From assembly GCA_964628035.1 (NCBI GenBank), contig CAZVPI010000011.1, positions 27,196 through 91,195 of the forward strand: a DNA stretch of 64,000 nucleotides, written 5' to 3'. This stretch comes from UBA2199 sp964628035 (GTDB lineage Bacteria > Acidobacteriota > Aminicenantia > UBA2199). A program made the translations under genes and the position numbers. The notes under the pieces were generated by a model. That model saw only the letters and a program-made list of their open reading frames with translations. It did no database searches and had not been told where the DNA came from. Below are positions 18,069-27,500 of the stretch, one piece after another. Position 1 is the stretch's first letter. Each line of letters opens with the position of its first letter.

Positions 18069-18635
18069 TCAGTCTCCTGCGTTTTCCGGGCGGCGAAAGA
18101 CCCGGCTCAGGCCGACGAACCACAGCGACCAGCCCAGGTGGAAGAAGCGTTGCTTGAGGCCGGGAACGGAGTCCAGGATCCCGGGCATGAAGACAAGGAA
18201 GCCAAGCAGGAACAGGGCCAGGCTGGCCAGGGCGAAGGGCAGGATCCCGGCCGGACGCCTGGCGCCGCGCCACAGCAGGAGCGCCGCCAGGGGTGACAGG
18301 ATGGTCAGGACCGAAGGCAGGCCCATCCACAGGTGGAGCTCCAGGGGCAGCGGAAAGAGCGCGGCGCCGGCCAGCGAAGCGGAGAACGCCAGCAGGATCC
18401 AGGCCGGCAAGCGGCTGATCCCCCGCGCCCGGCAGGCCCGGGTCAGTCCGATCACGAAAAAGACGCTGAAGACGGCGCAGGCGAGCAGCCCGGCCATGAA
18501 TCCCAACTGGGACGGCGCGCCGATCGCCCCCAGCTCGCTCACCAGCCGCCGCAGGTGATGGTAATCGCCGTAGATCGCCCCGCACATGGCCAGCGTGCCC
18601 CAGAAGACCAGGGGGATGATCCAGCCCAACGCCAT
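18069..18635 (-). CDS. DUF998-type multi-pass membrane protein
   Basis: A 188-residue membrane protein with about six helices. The early segment VSELGAIGAPSQLGF is characteristic of the DUF998 family, whose function is unknown. I prefer the ATG at 18635 to one at 18692, because the extra 19 residues are polar and unlike the family. It lies downstream of purL on the same strand with a gap of about 90 bases and is not obviously linked to purine synthesis. Confidence 0.7.
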   Translation of the reverse strand: MALGWIIPLVFWGTLAMCGAIYGDYHHLRRLVSELGAIGAPSQLGFMAGLLACAVFSVFFVIGLTRACRARGISRLPAWILLAFSASLAGAALFPLPLELHLWMGLPSVLTILSPLAALLLWRGARRPAGILPFALASLALFLLGFLVFMPGILDSVPGLKQRFFHLGWSLWFVGLSRVFRRPENAGD

Positions 18636-18723
18636 TTCAACTTCTGTCCGCTTCTTCACTTGCCGTGACAAAAACAGCGATCCATGTCCCATTCCAGCCT
18701 AACCCTGCGGGGAGATCCACGCT

Positions 18724-21700
18724 TCAGCGGAAATACCTGACCCCGGCGGCGAAGAGCTTCTGGTCGCGGTCGCCGGGCACGTTCTTGTAGAGGTCCCTGC
18801 CCAGCAGCCGCTCCGAGTGGGCCATCTTGCCGAAGACACGGCCGTCGGGGCTGGTGACGCCCTCGATGGCCAGCAGCGAGCCGTTGGGGTTGAAGAAGGG
18901 GTCCAGGGTCGGCCGGCCTTCGAAGTCGACGTATTGCGTGGCCACCTGTCCCAGGGAGAACAGCAATTCCAGCGTCGCCGCCGGAGCCGTGAAGCGCCCC
19001 TCGGCGTGGGCCACCGGCACCAGGTGGACGTCGCCCGCCTGGCACAGGGAGAGCCAGGGCGAAAGGGTGGAGACCACCTTCGTGCGCACCGGCCGGGAGA
19101 CGAAGCGGCCGACCAGGTTGGCGGCCAGGATCGGCGAGTTGGCGTCGAGGTCGCGGATCTCGCCGTGCGGCAGCAGCCCCAGCTTGACCAGCGCCTGGAA
19201 GCCGTTGCAGATGCCCAGCACCAGCCCGTCGCGCCGCTCCAGCAGCGAATGGACGGCCGCGCGCAGGCGCGGGTGGCGGAAGGCGGCGGCGATGAACTTG
19301 CCCGAGCCGTCGGGCTCGTCGCCGGCGCTGAAGCCGCCGGGGATCATCAGGATCTGCGCCCTGGCCAGCCTGCGCGCCATCTCGTCGGTCGAGGCCTTGA
19401 TGTCGGCCGGGGTCAGGTTGCGGAAGACGAAGACGTCGGGGACGGCGCCGGCCGCCTCGAAGGCCCGGGCCACGTCGTACTCGTTGTTGGTTCCGGGAAA
19501 GACGGTCACGAGCACCCTCGGCCTGGCCGTGCCACGGCCGCCCCGCTTTCCCGGCCGCTGGCGCCACAGGGGCCGCTCGCAGCCGTCGCCGGGGGCGGCC
19601 GGGCCGCGGACGGGGAAGACGTCGTCCAGGGGCTTTTCCCAGGCGGCCTGCAGGGAGGCCAGGTCCAGGTCCAGACCGTTGACGCGGATCCGGGCAGCAG
19701 GCAGGGTGGAGCCCAGGACGCGGAAGTTGGTGCTGGCCAGCAGCGAGTCCGCGTCCTCTGCCGCCGGTATTTCCACGACCAGCGAGCCGAACGCCGGCGC
19801 GAAGAGGTCCTCGGCGTTCTGCTCCCTGTCGAAGGCGAAGCCCAGGCGGTTCCCGAAGCACATCCGGCTGATGGCCTCGGCCAGGCCGCCGCCGTGAAGC
19901 GACTGGGCGGCCAGCAGCTTGCCGCGCCGCGCCAGTTCGCAGACCCGGGCGCAGTTCCTGCGGAAAACAGGCCAGTCGGGCAGCTCGCGCTCGTCGCGCG
20001 GCAGGGGCAGCAGCGCCACGCGGCTGCCGGTTGCCTTGAACTCGGGCGACAGGATGAAACGGGCGTCGGCCAGCACGACGGCGAAGGCCGCCAGGGTGGG
20101 TGGCACGTCGAGGTCCTTGAAGGTCCCTGACATGCTGTCCTTGCCGCCGATGGCCGCGACCCCCAGCTCGCGCTGGGCGATATAAGCCCCCATCAGGGCG
20201 GCGAAGGGTGCGCCCCAGCGCCGCGGATCGGCACCGGGCTTGGCAAAGTACTCCTGCAGGGTCAGACGGGCGGCGCTGATGTCGCCGCCGCAGGCCGCCA
20301 GGCGCGCCAGCGCCTCGACCACGGCGTACAGGCCGCCATGGAACGGGCTCCAGGCCGAGAGCCCGGGGTGGAAGCCGAAGCTCATCAGCGTGGCGCTGTT
20401 CGTCCTGCCCTGGAGCAGGGGCAGCTTGGCCGCCATGGCCTCGGCCGGGGTGGACAGGAAGCGGCCGCCGAAGGGGCAGAGGACAGTGGCCGCGCCGATG
20501 GAAGAGTCGAACTGCTCGCCCAGGCCCTGCTGCGAGCAGGAATTCAGGCCGGAGAGCATGGCCTTCCAGGCCGCCTCCAGGTCGGGAAGCATCTCGGCCC
20601 CGGCCAGGGCCTTGAAAAAGTCGGCGGCGGCGTTCGGCTCCTCCACCTTGACCGTGGCCCGGCGCCGGGCGCCGTTGCTGTCCAGGAAGGAGCGTGCGAC
20701 GTCCACGACCAAGGCGCCGCGCCATTTCATGCGCAGCCGCGGCTTGGCGGTCACGCGGGCGATCACCGTGGCCTCGAGGTTCTCGGCAACGGCCAGTTTC
20801 TGGAAGGAGCGGACGTCGGCGGCGGCCACCACCACCGCCATGCGCTCCTGAGACTCGGACAGGGCGATCTCGGTGCCGTCCAGGCCGGCGTACTTCCTGG
20901 GTACGCGGTCCAGGTCGACCTCCACCCCGGGCGCCAGCTCGCCGACGGCCACGGCGACGCCGCCGGCGCCGAAGTCGTTGCAGCGCTTGATCAGGCGGCT
21001 GGCGCGCGGGTCGCGGAAGAGCCGCTGCAGCTTGCGCTCGGTCGGGGGGTTGCCCTTCTGCACCTCGGCGCCGCAGCTGCGCAGCGATTTTTCACCATGG
21101 GCCTTGGAGGAACCGGTGGCGCCGCCGATGCCGTCGCGCCCGGTACGGCCGCCGACCAGCAGCACCGCGTCACCCGGCGCCGGCACACGGCGCACGACAT
21201 GGCGCCGCGGCGCGGCGCCGATGACGGCGCCGATCTCCAGGCGCTTGGCCACGTAGCCCTCGTGGTACAGCTCGCTCACCTGGCCGGTGGCCAGCCCCAC
21301 CTGGTTGCCGTAGGAGCTGTAGCCGCGGGCCGCCTCAGTGGTGATCTTGCGCTGCGGCAGCTTGCCGGGCAGGGTGGCGGAGACGGGCCGGCGCGGGTCG
21401 CCGCTGCCGGTCACGCGCATCGCCTGGTAGACGAAGGCCCGCCCGGAGAGGGGATCGCGGATGGCGCCGCCCAGGCAGGTGGCGGCGCCGCCGAAGGGCT
21501 CGATCTCGGTGGGGTGGTTGTGCGTCTCGTTCTTGAACAGGACCAGCCACTCCTCCCTGCGGCCGTCCACGTCGATCCGGGCCTTGATGGTGCAGGCGTT
21601 GATCTCGTCGGAGAAATCGACGTCCTCCAGCCGCCCGCCGGCCCGCAGCTCCTTCATGGCCAGCTGCGCCAGGTCCATCAGGCAGAGGTCGACGGGGCGG

Positions 21701-22500
21701 CGGCGGGTGAAGGCGGCGCGCGCCTCCAGGCAGCTCTCGTAGGCCCGGCGCAGGGGCTCGGCCCAGGCCCCGGGGCTGATCTCGACGCTTTCGATGCCGG
21801 CCAGGAAGGTCGTGTGCCGGCAATGGTCCGACCAATAGGTGTCGAGCAGGCGCAATTCGGTCAGCGTCGGGTCGCGCCGCTCCTGCTGGCGGAAATGGGA
21901 CTGGCAGAAGCGCAGGTCGGCCTCGTCCATGGCCAGGCCAAGATCCCCGGCCAGTCGCCGCAGCCGCTCGTCGTTCATCGCCGTGAATCCCTTGAGCACC
22001 GGCACCGCCGCCGGGGCGGCCGGGCGCGATGAGAGGGTGCGCGGCTTGGCCGCGGCGGCCTCGCGCGAATCGACCGGGTTGATCAGATAGTTCTTGACCG
22101 CTTCCAGGTCGCCGGCGGCCAGATCGCCTTTCAGGACCACGACCCGGGCGGCGGCCACTTCGGGCCTGCGGCGCGGGAACAGCAGCTGCAGGCACTGCAC
22201 GGCCGAATCGGCCCGCTGGTCGTACTGCCCGGGCAGGTACTCGATGGCGAAAGCCGTCTCGCCTGCGGCCAGGGGCAGCTTCTCCTCGTTCACCAGGTCG
22301 AGCGGCGGCTCGGAAAAGACGGCGCGCACGGCCCGGGGCCAGTCGCCGGCCAGCAGGCCGCACACATCGTAGCGGTTGAGCAGGCGCAGGCCGACCAAGG
22401 CCTTCAGCCCCAGGTGGCCGCGCAGGTCGGCCAGCAGCGCCCGGGCCTCCAGGTCGAACCCCGCCTTCTTCTCCACGAACACCCTGCGGATCATGGCCAT
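18724..22500 (-). CDS. purL: Phosphoribosylformylglycinamidine synthase, single-chain
   Basis: A 1258-residue large PurL that converts FGAR to FGAM using ATP and glutamine. It has two AIRS-type synthetase halves, with FKNETHNHPTEIEPFGGAAT near residue 325 and IGGKDSMSGT near residue 775. The C-terminal glutamine amidotransferase domain starts near VFPGTNNEYDVA (about residue 1000). The catalytic cysteine is in GICNGFQ and the histidine in VPVAHAEGRF. This fused form contrasts with the separate PurS/PurL/PurQ of many bacteria. GGAG stands seven bases before the ATG. The start overlaps the preceding gene by ten bases, in an operon with purB. Confidence 0.93.
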   Translation of the reverse strand: MAMIRRVFVEKKAGFDLEARALLADLRGHLGLKALVGLRLLNRYDVCGLLAGDWPRAVRAVFSEPPLDLVNEEKLPLAAGETAFAIEYLPGQYDQRADSAVQCLQLLFPRRRPEVAAARVVVLKGDLAAGDLEAVKNYLINPVDSREAAAAKPRTLSSRPAAPAAVPVLKGFTAMNDERLRRLAGDLGLAMDEADLRFCQSHFRQQERRDPTLTELRLLDTYWSDHCRHTTFLAGIESVEISPGAWAEPLRRAYESCLEARAAFTRRRPVDLCLMDLAQLAMKELRAGGRLEDVDFSDEINACTIKARIDVDGRREEWLVLFKNETHNHPTEIEPFGGAATCLGGAIRDPLSGRAFVYQAMRVTGSGDPRRPVSATLPGKLPQRKITTEAARGYSSYGNQVGLATGQVSELYHEGYVAKRLEIGAVIGAAPRRHVVRRVPAPGDAVLLVGGRTGRDGIGGATGSSKAHGEKSLRSCGAEVQKGNPPTERKLQRLFRDPRASRLIKRCNDFGAGGVAVAVGELAPGVEVDLDRVPRKYAGLDGTEIALSESQERMAVVVAAADVRSFQKLAVAENLEATVIARVTAKPRLRMKWRGALVVDVARSFLDSNGARRRATVKVEEPNAAADFFKALAGAEMLPDLEAAWKAMLSGLNSCSQQGLGEQFDSSIGAATVLCPFGGRFLSTPAEAMAAKLPLLQGRTNSATLMSFGFHPGLSAWSPFHGGLYAVVEALARLAACGGDISAARLTLQEYFAKPGADPRRWGAPFAALMGAYIAQRELGVAAIGGKDSMSGTFKDLDVPPTLAAFAVVLADARFILSPEFKATGSRVALLPLPRDERELPDWPVFRRNCARVCELARRGKLLAAQSLHGGGLAEAISRMCFGNRLGFAFDREQNAEDLFAPAFGSLVVEIPAAEDADSLLASTNFRVLGSTLPAARIRVNGLDLDLASLQAAWEKPLDDVFPVRGPAAPGDGCERPLWRQRPGKRGGRGTARPRVLVTVFPGTNNEYDVARAFEAAGAVPDVFVFRNLTPADIKASTDEMARRLARAQILMIPGGFSAGDEPDGSGKFIAAAFRHPRLRAAVHSLLERRDGLVLGICNGFQALVKLGLLPHGEIRDLDANSPILAANLVGRFVSRPVRTKVVSTLSPWLSLCQAGDVHLVPVAHAEGRFTAPAATLELLFSLGQVATQYVDFEGRPTLDPFFNPNGSLLAIEGVTSPDGRVFGKMAHSERLLGRDLYKNVPGDRDQKLFAAGVRYFR

Positions 22501-23396
22501 GTTCCATCTCCTTGCCCCCCGGGGGCCGGGTCATCGCCGGCCTGCTGCCTGAGGTCCAGGTCGCGCAGCAGCGCGGCGGCCGCCTCCCGCCAGGAGCCGC
22601 CGCCGGGTTCCTGGACCAGGGCGGCGATGTCGGGGCGCAATTGCGGGAAAAAGCGCGGGAAACGCTCCAGGTATCGGTGCAGGGCGGCGATCAGGCCCCG
22701 CAGGCGGGCGGCCCCGGTCGGCGCCTCGGCCGCCCGCAGCAGCAGCCGCGAGCGCTCGCGGAAATACTCGGCCACGAAGAAATAGACCGCCTCATCGCCG
22801 CGGCAGCACAGGATCTCGAATGAGCCCTCGGATACGGCCTGGTCGCCGTGGTGCAGGTAGGCGATGAACGTCCTGGCGTCGGCCGGGCTCAGCACCTTGG
22901 TGAAGACCTTGAGCGTCACCTGGAACAGGTCCGACTCGCTGCCGCCGCGCAGGAAGCGCGGCAGCAGGGCCAGCAGGGTGCTGCTCTCACGCACGCGGGC
23001 GATGGCCCGGGTGATCACCGCCTGCAGCTGCGGCTTGGCGATCTTGCCCAGGGACTCCTCGAGGATGTCCAGGGCGCGCCGGTCGTTGTACTTGGCGATG
23101 CTGAGGATGGCCTCCTCGCGCAGCAGGTCGTCTTCGCCCAGGACGACGACCTTCTTCAGCGGCAGCAGGAAGGCGTCGCTGCGGATGTAGCCGGCCATGC
23201 GCACCAGGTCGATGCGCGTGGCCACGCCCACCGAGCGCCCGGTGATGTAGTGGGCGATGGCGTTCTCGGTGCTGCGCCCGCCGCGGCGCACCAGTTCCTC
23301 CAGGCGCAGACGGAAGGCGCGCCCGCCGCCGGCCCCGGCCTGGCGCACCAGCTCGTCGATCTGTTCCAGGACCGAGTCGAAGGTCGCCAGGGCCAT
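22491..23396 (-). CDS. HEAT-like helical-repeat protein, function unknown
   Basis: A 301-residue soluble protein, nearly all alpha-helical. Segments such as DDLLREEAILSIAKYNDRRA and DILEESLGKIAKPQLQAVI look like HEAT/armadillo-type repeats (about residues 80-180). No catalytic motif is visible. It is wedged between purB and purL, with a 7-base gap and a 10-base overlap, so it is co-expressed with purine synthesis. It may act as a scaffold, or the pairing may be incidental. I do not recognise a named family. Confidence 0.6.
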   Translation of the reverse strand: MALATFDSVLEQIDELVRQAGAGGGRAFRLRLEELVRRGGRSTENAIAHYITGRSVGVATRIDLVRMAGYIRSDAFLLPLKKVVVLGEDDLLREEAILSIAKYNDRRALDILEESLGKIAKPQLQAVITRAIARVRESSTLLALLPRFLRGGSESDLFQVTLKVFTKVLSPADARTFIAYLHHGDQAVSEGSFEILCCRGDEAVYFFVAEYFRERSRLLLRAAEAPTGAARLRGLIAALHRYLERFPRFFPQLRPDIAALVQEPGGGSWREAAAALLRDLDLRQQAGDDPAPGGQGDGTWP

Positions 23397-23403
23397 GGCC
23401 CTT

Positions 23404-24705
23404 CTAGCTTCTCCCGCGCGCGAAGCGCCGGTAGATATCGCGTGCCCCGGCCAGCATCGCCTTCAGGGAAAAGGCCTTCTCGAGCTCGGCGGCCGGGCAG
23501 GCGGAGGTGATGGCCGGATCGGCCAGGACCAGCTCGCGGAAGCCGCGCTTCTCCAGCCACGAGCGCATGGCCAGCGCCTGCACCAGCTCATAGGCGCGCT
23601 GCCGGGCCATGCCCTTCTCGACCAGCAGGGTCAGGACCTTCTGCGAATAAAAAACGCCCCGGGTCAGCTCCAGGTTGCGGCGCACGTTCTCCGGGTAGAC
23701 GACCAGGTGGCGCAGGATATCGGTCATGTCCTCGAGCAGGAACACGGCCAGGTGGAAGGCGTCGGGGAAGATCACCCGCTCGGCCGAGGAGTGGGAGATA
23801 TCGCGCTCGTGCCAGAGGACGTTGTCTTCCAGGGCCACGGCGGCATGGCCGCGCAGGAGGCGGGCCAGGCCGGAGACGCGCTCGCAGCGCACCGGGTTGC
23901 GCTTGTGGGGCATGGAGGAGGATCCCTTCTGGCCGCGGGTGAAGGGCTCCTCGGCCTCGAGCGTCTCGGTCTTCTGCAGGTGGCGGATCTCGACGGCGAT
24001 CTTCTCCAGGGTTGTGCCGAGCAGGGCCAGCGCCGCCAGCACCTCGGCGTGACGGTCGCGCTGGATGACCTGCGAGGAGACCTTGCAGGCTTTCAGCCCC
24101 AGGCGCCGCAGCGCCTGCCTTTCCCCCGCGGCCGGGAAGTGGATGTAGGTCCCCACCGAGCCCGATATCTTGCCCACCGCCGCGGCTTCCCGGGCCGCCC
24201 GCAGCCGGCGCAGGTTACGCCCCATCTCTTCATGCCAGATCAGGAACTTGCAGCCGAAAACGATGGGTTCGGCGTGGACGCCGTGGGTGCGCCCGATGGC
24301 CGGCAGGTCGCGGTAGGCCCAGGCCTTGTCCAGCAGCACGCGTTGCAGCTTGCGGCAGCGGTCCAGGACCACGTCCAGCGATTCGCGGATGAGCAGCGAG
24401 AGGGAGGTGTCCACCACGTCGTAGGAGGTGATCCCCATGTGCACGTAGGCCGAGTCGGGGCCGATCGATTCCTCCAGCGAGGTGAGGAAGGCGATGACGT
24501 CGTGCTTGACCCGCTTCTCGATCTCGCGGATGCGGGCGACATCGAAGGCGGCGCGGGAGCGGATGCGCTTCAGGGCGGCCGGCGGCACCCGGCCCATGGC
24601 GGCCCAGGCCTCGGTCACGGCCAGCTCGACGTCGAGCCAATGGCGGTACTTGTTCTCCTCGTTCCAAATGCGGGCGATGGCCGCCGATTGGTACCTGTCA
24701 ATCAC
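23404..24705 (-). CDS. purB: Adenylosuccinate lyase
   Basis: A 433-residue fumarase/aspartase-superfamily lyase acting on SAICAR and adenylosuccinate. The signature loop SSSMPHKRNPVRCE is near residue 262, with HMGITSYDVVDT near residue 88 and the catalytic GRTHGVHAEP near residue 138. Length is normal. The start is a GTG preceded by AAGGAG and a promoter at 24725-24753. It leads the unit purB-HEAT protein-purL. Confidence 0.94.
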   Translation of the reverse strand: MIDRYQSAAIARIWNEENKYRHWLDVELAVTEAWAAMGRVPPAALKRIRSRAAFDVARIREIEKRVKHDVIAFLTSLEESIGPDSAYVHMGITSYDVVDTSLSLLIRESLDVVLDRCRKLQRVLLDKAWAYRDLPAIGRTHGVHAEPIVFGCKFLIWHEEMGRNLRRLRAAREAAAVGKISGSVGTYIHFPAAGERQALRRLGLKACKVSSQVIQRDRHAEVLAALALLGTTLEKIAVEIRHLQKTETLEAEEPFTRGQKGSSSMPHKRNPVRCERVSGLARLLRGHAAVALEDNVLWHERDISHSSAERVIFPDAFHLAVFLLEDMTDILRHLVVYPENVRRNLELTRGVFYSQKVLTLLVEKGMARQRAYELVQALAMRSWLEKRGFRELVLADPAITSACPAAELEKAFSLKAMLAGARDIYRRFARGRS

Positions 24706-24724
24706 GCGCGTCTCCTTGGCCCAG

Positions 24725-24753
24725 ATTATAACAAGGTTGCCGACGCTTGTATA
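24725..24753 (-). promoter_or_regulatory. Promoter of the purB operon
   Basis: Minus strand TATACA (24753-24748), 17-base spacer, TATAAT (24730-24725). The -35 is only moderate. It lies in the 63-base gap after the dimethylargininase gene. Confidence 0.45.
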
Positions 24754-24768
24754 CCGGGCTTCCCGCCC

Positions 24769-25539
24769 TTAAAAACGGAGGGAAAGGCAGCTCAAGCCCC
24801 CGTCCAGCTTGCGGAACTCCGAAACGTCGACCGCCAGCGTCTCCAGGCCCGCCTTTTCGATGGCGCGGCGGGTCTTGGGGAAGCCGGCCGGGACCAGGAC
24901 CCGGTCGTTGACCCGCAGCGAATTGGCCGCGTATTCCTCGCCCGCGGGCACGGCGACGACGGTGAAACGGTCGAAAGTCCCTCCCTGGAGGAATTCCCCG
25001 CTGGCCAGCAGCAGGCCTTGCCCCAGGCAGGAAACCCCGGTCTTCAGGTGCAGAAAGTCGCTCAGGGGAACGGGGACCGTTACCCGTCCCTGGCGTCCGA
25101 GGATCTCGCCCAGCTGTCTCGCCCCCTCGCGGTTCGTCCGCGACGAGAGCCCTACATAGAAGCGGCCGTCGGCGAGCATGACATCGCCCCCCTCCAGCGT
25201 TCCAGGCTCCAGGATCGCATCCAGGCGGGGGAAAAGAGGGGCCAAGGCCCGGGCCACCGCCTTCTCCTCGCCTTGGCGGCTGGCGGCGCCCAGGCGGCAG
25301 ATGACGGCCGTTTCGCCGCACAGGACCGCGGTGTCCTCGATGAAAACCGAGTCGGGAAACTCCTCGTCGGCGTCCAGCACCGTCACGTCCAGCCCGCAGC
25401 CGCGCAGAGCCTCGACATAGGCGGCATGCTGCTCCAGGGCCTTCCCCCAGTCAGGCAACACGGCGGGCAGGGCCGAAGTCAGGCCCTGGACCAGGTTGCG
25501 GCAGGGTCGGCGCACCAGGGCTCTCGTAAAGCGGGTCAT
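24769..25539 (-). CDS. Dimethylargininase-like amidinotransferase-family hydrolase
   Basis: A 256-residue beta/alpha propeller enzyme resembling N,N-dimethylarginine dimethylaminohydrolase, which releases dimethylamine and citrulline. Visible family features are FPDSVFIEDTAV near residue 60, LEGGDVM near residue 115, the catalytic histidine in FLHLKTGVS near residue 165, and the nucleophile cysteine in LDGGLSCLSLRF at the very end. The ATG at 25539 has AGGAGGAG upstream. Related guanidine hydrolases cannot be excluded. Confidence 0.85.
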   Translation of the reverse strand: MTRFTRALVRRPCRNLVQGLTSALPAVLPDWGKALEQHAAYVEALRGCGLDVTVLDADEEFPDSVFIEDTAVLCGETAVICRLGAASRQGEEKAVARALAPLFPRLDAILEPGTLEGGDVMLADGRFYVGLSSRTNREGARQLGEILGRQGRVTVPVPLSDFLHLKTGVSCLGQGLLLASGEFLQGGTFDRFTVVAVPAGEEYAANSLRVNDRVLVPAGFPKTRRAIEKAGLETLAVDVSEFRKLDGGLSCLSLRF

Positions 25540-25564
25540 CAGCTCCTCCTCCAGGGGCAACGTC

Positions 25565-25593
25565 CTTGTAGCACAGCCAGCAGGAGGAAGCAA
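25565..25593 (-). promoter_or_regulatory. Promoter of the dimethylargininase gene
   Basis: Minus strand TTGCTT (25593-25588), 17-base spacer, TACAAG (25570-25565). Both hexamers are imperfect, but spacing and position are right. Confidence 0.4.
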
Positions 25594-26126
25594 ATGGAAC
25601 GATCGCTCCGTGTCCGCGGCAGTATCAGCATGAAGGTCGACGAATGGACTGTTTTCAGACTCCAGTGGCAGAGAAAGATGGAGGGATGGAGCGGTAGAGT
25701 AAGAAAAGACAAGCAGCCATAATCTCGATTCCTGTCTTTTCTTTACTTTGCCACTTTCCCCTCTACCCCTTTACCTCCTTGTGCTGGTGATCGTGGTAGT
25801 AGCGAGCACTTGAAAGGTTTTTCATCACTTTTCCCTTTTACCTTTTTCCTTTTAGGCGCTTTTTTGGCTCCTCGGTGCTCGGGATGCGCCGCCTCTTCTG
25901 GCCGTCCGCCATTCGCCGCTTGCCGAGTTTCTTCATGATCTGCTTGTCCTGTTGACAGGACCCGCCCCATGGTGTACACTCGCCTCTTGCTGCCATGAGC
26001 CGAACGACCCGCTTTTCCTTCCGCATGATAATGCCCGGCCCGGGCCTGGCGCTTTAGTTCCAAAGCGCAGGTTCGGGAGACCCCAGGTTCCGCGGTTCCA
26101 AACCCATCCCTGAGAGGAGGCTTATC
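25594..26126 (+). repeat. Long divergent intergenic region: hairpin, pyrimidine heptamers, repeat copy and homocysteine-operon leader
   Basis: No gene in about 530 bases. A strong near-perfect hairpin has arms AGTAAGAAAAGACA (25698-25711) and TGTCTTTTCTTTACT. A pyrimidine heptamer tract (TTTTCCC, TTTTACC, TTTTTCC units) spans about 25829-25857. A copy of the GCCG-type heptamer element lies at 25902-25936, ending GCCGAGTTTC. The promoter for the next operon is at 25952-25980. Its leader of about 140 bases carries a seven-pair hairpin GCGCTTT/AAAGCGC (26049-26068) and a GAGAGGAGG ribosome site. Confidence 0.6.
25952..25980 (+). promoter_or_regulatory. Promoter of the homocysteine operon
   Basis: Consensus TTGACA (25952-25957), 17-base spacer, TACACT (25975-25980). 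The predicted start near 25987 leaves a leader of about 140 bases with hairpins, suggestive of control in the leader, although no known SAM-riboswitch signature is recognisable. Confidence 0.65.
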
Positions 26127-27500
26127 ATGTCCAAAACCGTTGAAGAGATCAACCGCAGGATCGAGGACGGCAGCGTGCGCGTGGTCACCGCCGAGCGCAT
26201 GCCGGAGATCGTGTCCGAGCTGGGGCCGGAAGGTGCGGCCGCCGAGGTGGACGTCGTCACCACCGGGACCTTCGGCGCCATGTGCAGCAGCGGCGTCTTC
26301 CTGAACTTCGGCCACTCCGATCCTCCGATCAAGATGACCCGCGTCTGGCTCAACGACGTCGAGGCCTATGCCGGCTTGGCCGCCGTCGACGCCTACCTGG
26401 GCGCCACCCAGGAGTCGGCGCCCGGGAGCGGCTATGGCGGGGCCCACGTGGTCGAGGACCTGCTGCTCGGCCGCCGGGTGGTCCTGCGCGCGGTCTCCTG
26501 GGGCACCGACTGCTACCCGCGCAAGGAGATCCTCGGCGAGGTCTCCCTGGCCGGGCTGAACCAGGCCATCCTGTGCAATCCGCGCAATGCCTACCAGCGC
26601 TACAACGCCGCCGCCAACTCCGGCAAGCGAACCCTGCACACCTACATGGGCAAGCTGCTTCCCGGCTGCGCCAACGTCACGTTCTCCGGCGCCGGAGAGC
26701 TGTCGCCGCTGATGAACGACCCCGGGCTGGAAGCCATCGGCGTCGGCACGCGCATCTTCCTGGGCGGCGGCACGGGCTTCATCGGCGGCCCCGGCACCCA
26801 GAGCGACCCGCAGGGGGGCTTCGCCACCCTGATGGTGCAGGGCGACCTCAAGGGGATGACGGCCGAGTTCCTGCAAGCGGCGTTCTTCCCCGGCTACGGC
26901 CCCACGCTCTACGTCGGCATCGGCGTCCCCATCCCGGTCCTTGACGCCGGCATCGCCCACGCCGCCGCCGTCCGCGACCGCGACATCGAGACCGCCGTCG
27001 TCGACTTCGGCGTCCCCCGCCGCAGGCGCCCGGTCCTGGCCCGCTGCGACTACGGGCAGCTCAAGTCGGGAACGGTGCGGCTCGGGGAAAGGGACGTTCC
27101 CGCCGCCCCCTTATCCAGCCTGCACATGGCCGGCCGCATTGCCCGCGAACTCAAGGAACGCATCGAGGGCGGCCGCTTTTTCCTGAGCGCCGCCTCCGCC
27201 CCCCTGCCGCGCCAGGGAGCCGCCGGGCCCCTGTCCCTCTCCCCTGTCGGAGGCGAGGTCCGGCCGCGGCGCCCCTCGGGCCGGCTGCATCCCGGCGAGC
27301 GCGTCGCCTGGCGGCGCGAGCTCTGCTTCTCCTGCGGGCAGTGCCTGGGCATCTGCCCGGCCGGCGTCTTCGGCCGCGACGCCTCCTGGCGGGTGACGGC
27401 CGCAACCGGGCTCTGCACCGGCTGCGGTCTCTGCGACCGGGTCTGCCCGGCCGGCGCCATCGTCGCCGAGGCGTCACGGGGAGGCGACGATGGGCGCTGA
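26127..27500 (+). CDS. Homocysteine-biosynthesis protein (COG1900/DUF39) fused to a two-cluster ferredoxin
   Basis: The 457-residue protein has a COG1900-type domain (about 1-370) and a C-terminal ferredoxin domain. Eight cysteines at 400, 403, 406, 410 and 430, 433, 436, 440 form two CxxCxxCxxxCP [4Fe-4S] motifs. Conserved-looking cysteines at 53 (FGAMCSSG) and 129 (GTDCYPRKE) fit the proposed catalytic pair of the family. In Methanosarcina this family, with COG2122 and a ferredoxin-domain protein, is genetically required to make homocysteine from aspartate semialdehyde and sulfide. Here the ferredoxin is fused on. It is the first gene of an operon with COG2122, asd and aspartate kinase. Confidence 0.85.
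   Translation: MSKTVEEINRRIEDGSVRVVTAERMPEIVSELGPEGAAAEVDVVTTGTFGAMCSSGVFLNFGHSDPPIKMTRVWLNDVEAYAGLAAVDAYLGATQESAPGSGYGGAHVVEDLLLGRRVVLRAVSWGTDCYPRKEILGEVSLAGLNQAILCNPRNAYQRYNAAANSGKRTLHTYMGKLLPGCANVTFSGAGELSPLMNDPGLEAIGVGTRIFLGGGTGFIGGPGTQSDPQGGFATLMVQGDLKGMTAEFLQAAFFPGYGPTLYVGIGVPIPVLDAGIAHAAAVRDRDIETAVVDFGVPRRRRPVLARCDYGQLKSGTVRLGERDVPAAPLSSLHMAGRIARELKERIEGGRFFLSAASAPLPRQGAAGPLSLSPVGGEVRPRRPSGRLHPGERVAWRRELCFSCGQCLGICPAGVFGRDASWRVTAATGLCTGCGLCDRVCPAGAIVAEASRGGDDGR

Noticed and set aside
26070..26110. tRNA-like T-arm sequence GGTTCCAAACC in the leader
   Set aside because: No matching acceptor stem, D-arm or anticodon arm could be found around it.
25987..26126. A known SAM riboswitch before the homocysteine operon
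   Set aside because: No recognised SAM-I, SAM-II or SAM-IV core could be read; only generic hairpins are present.
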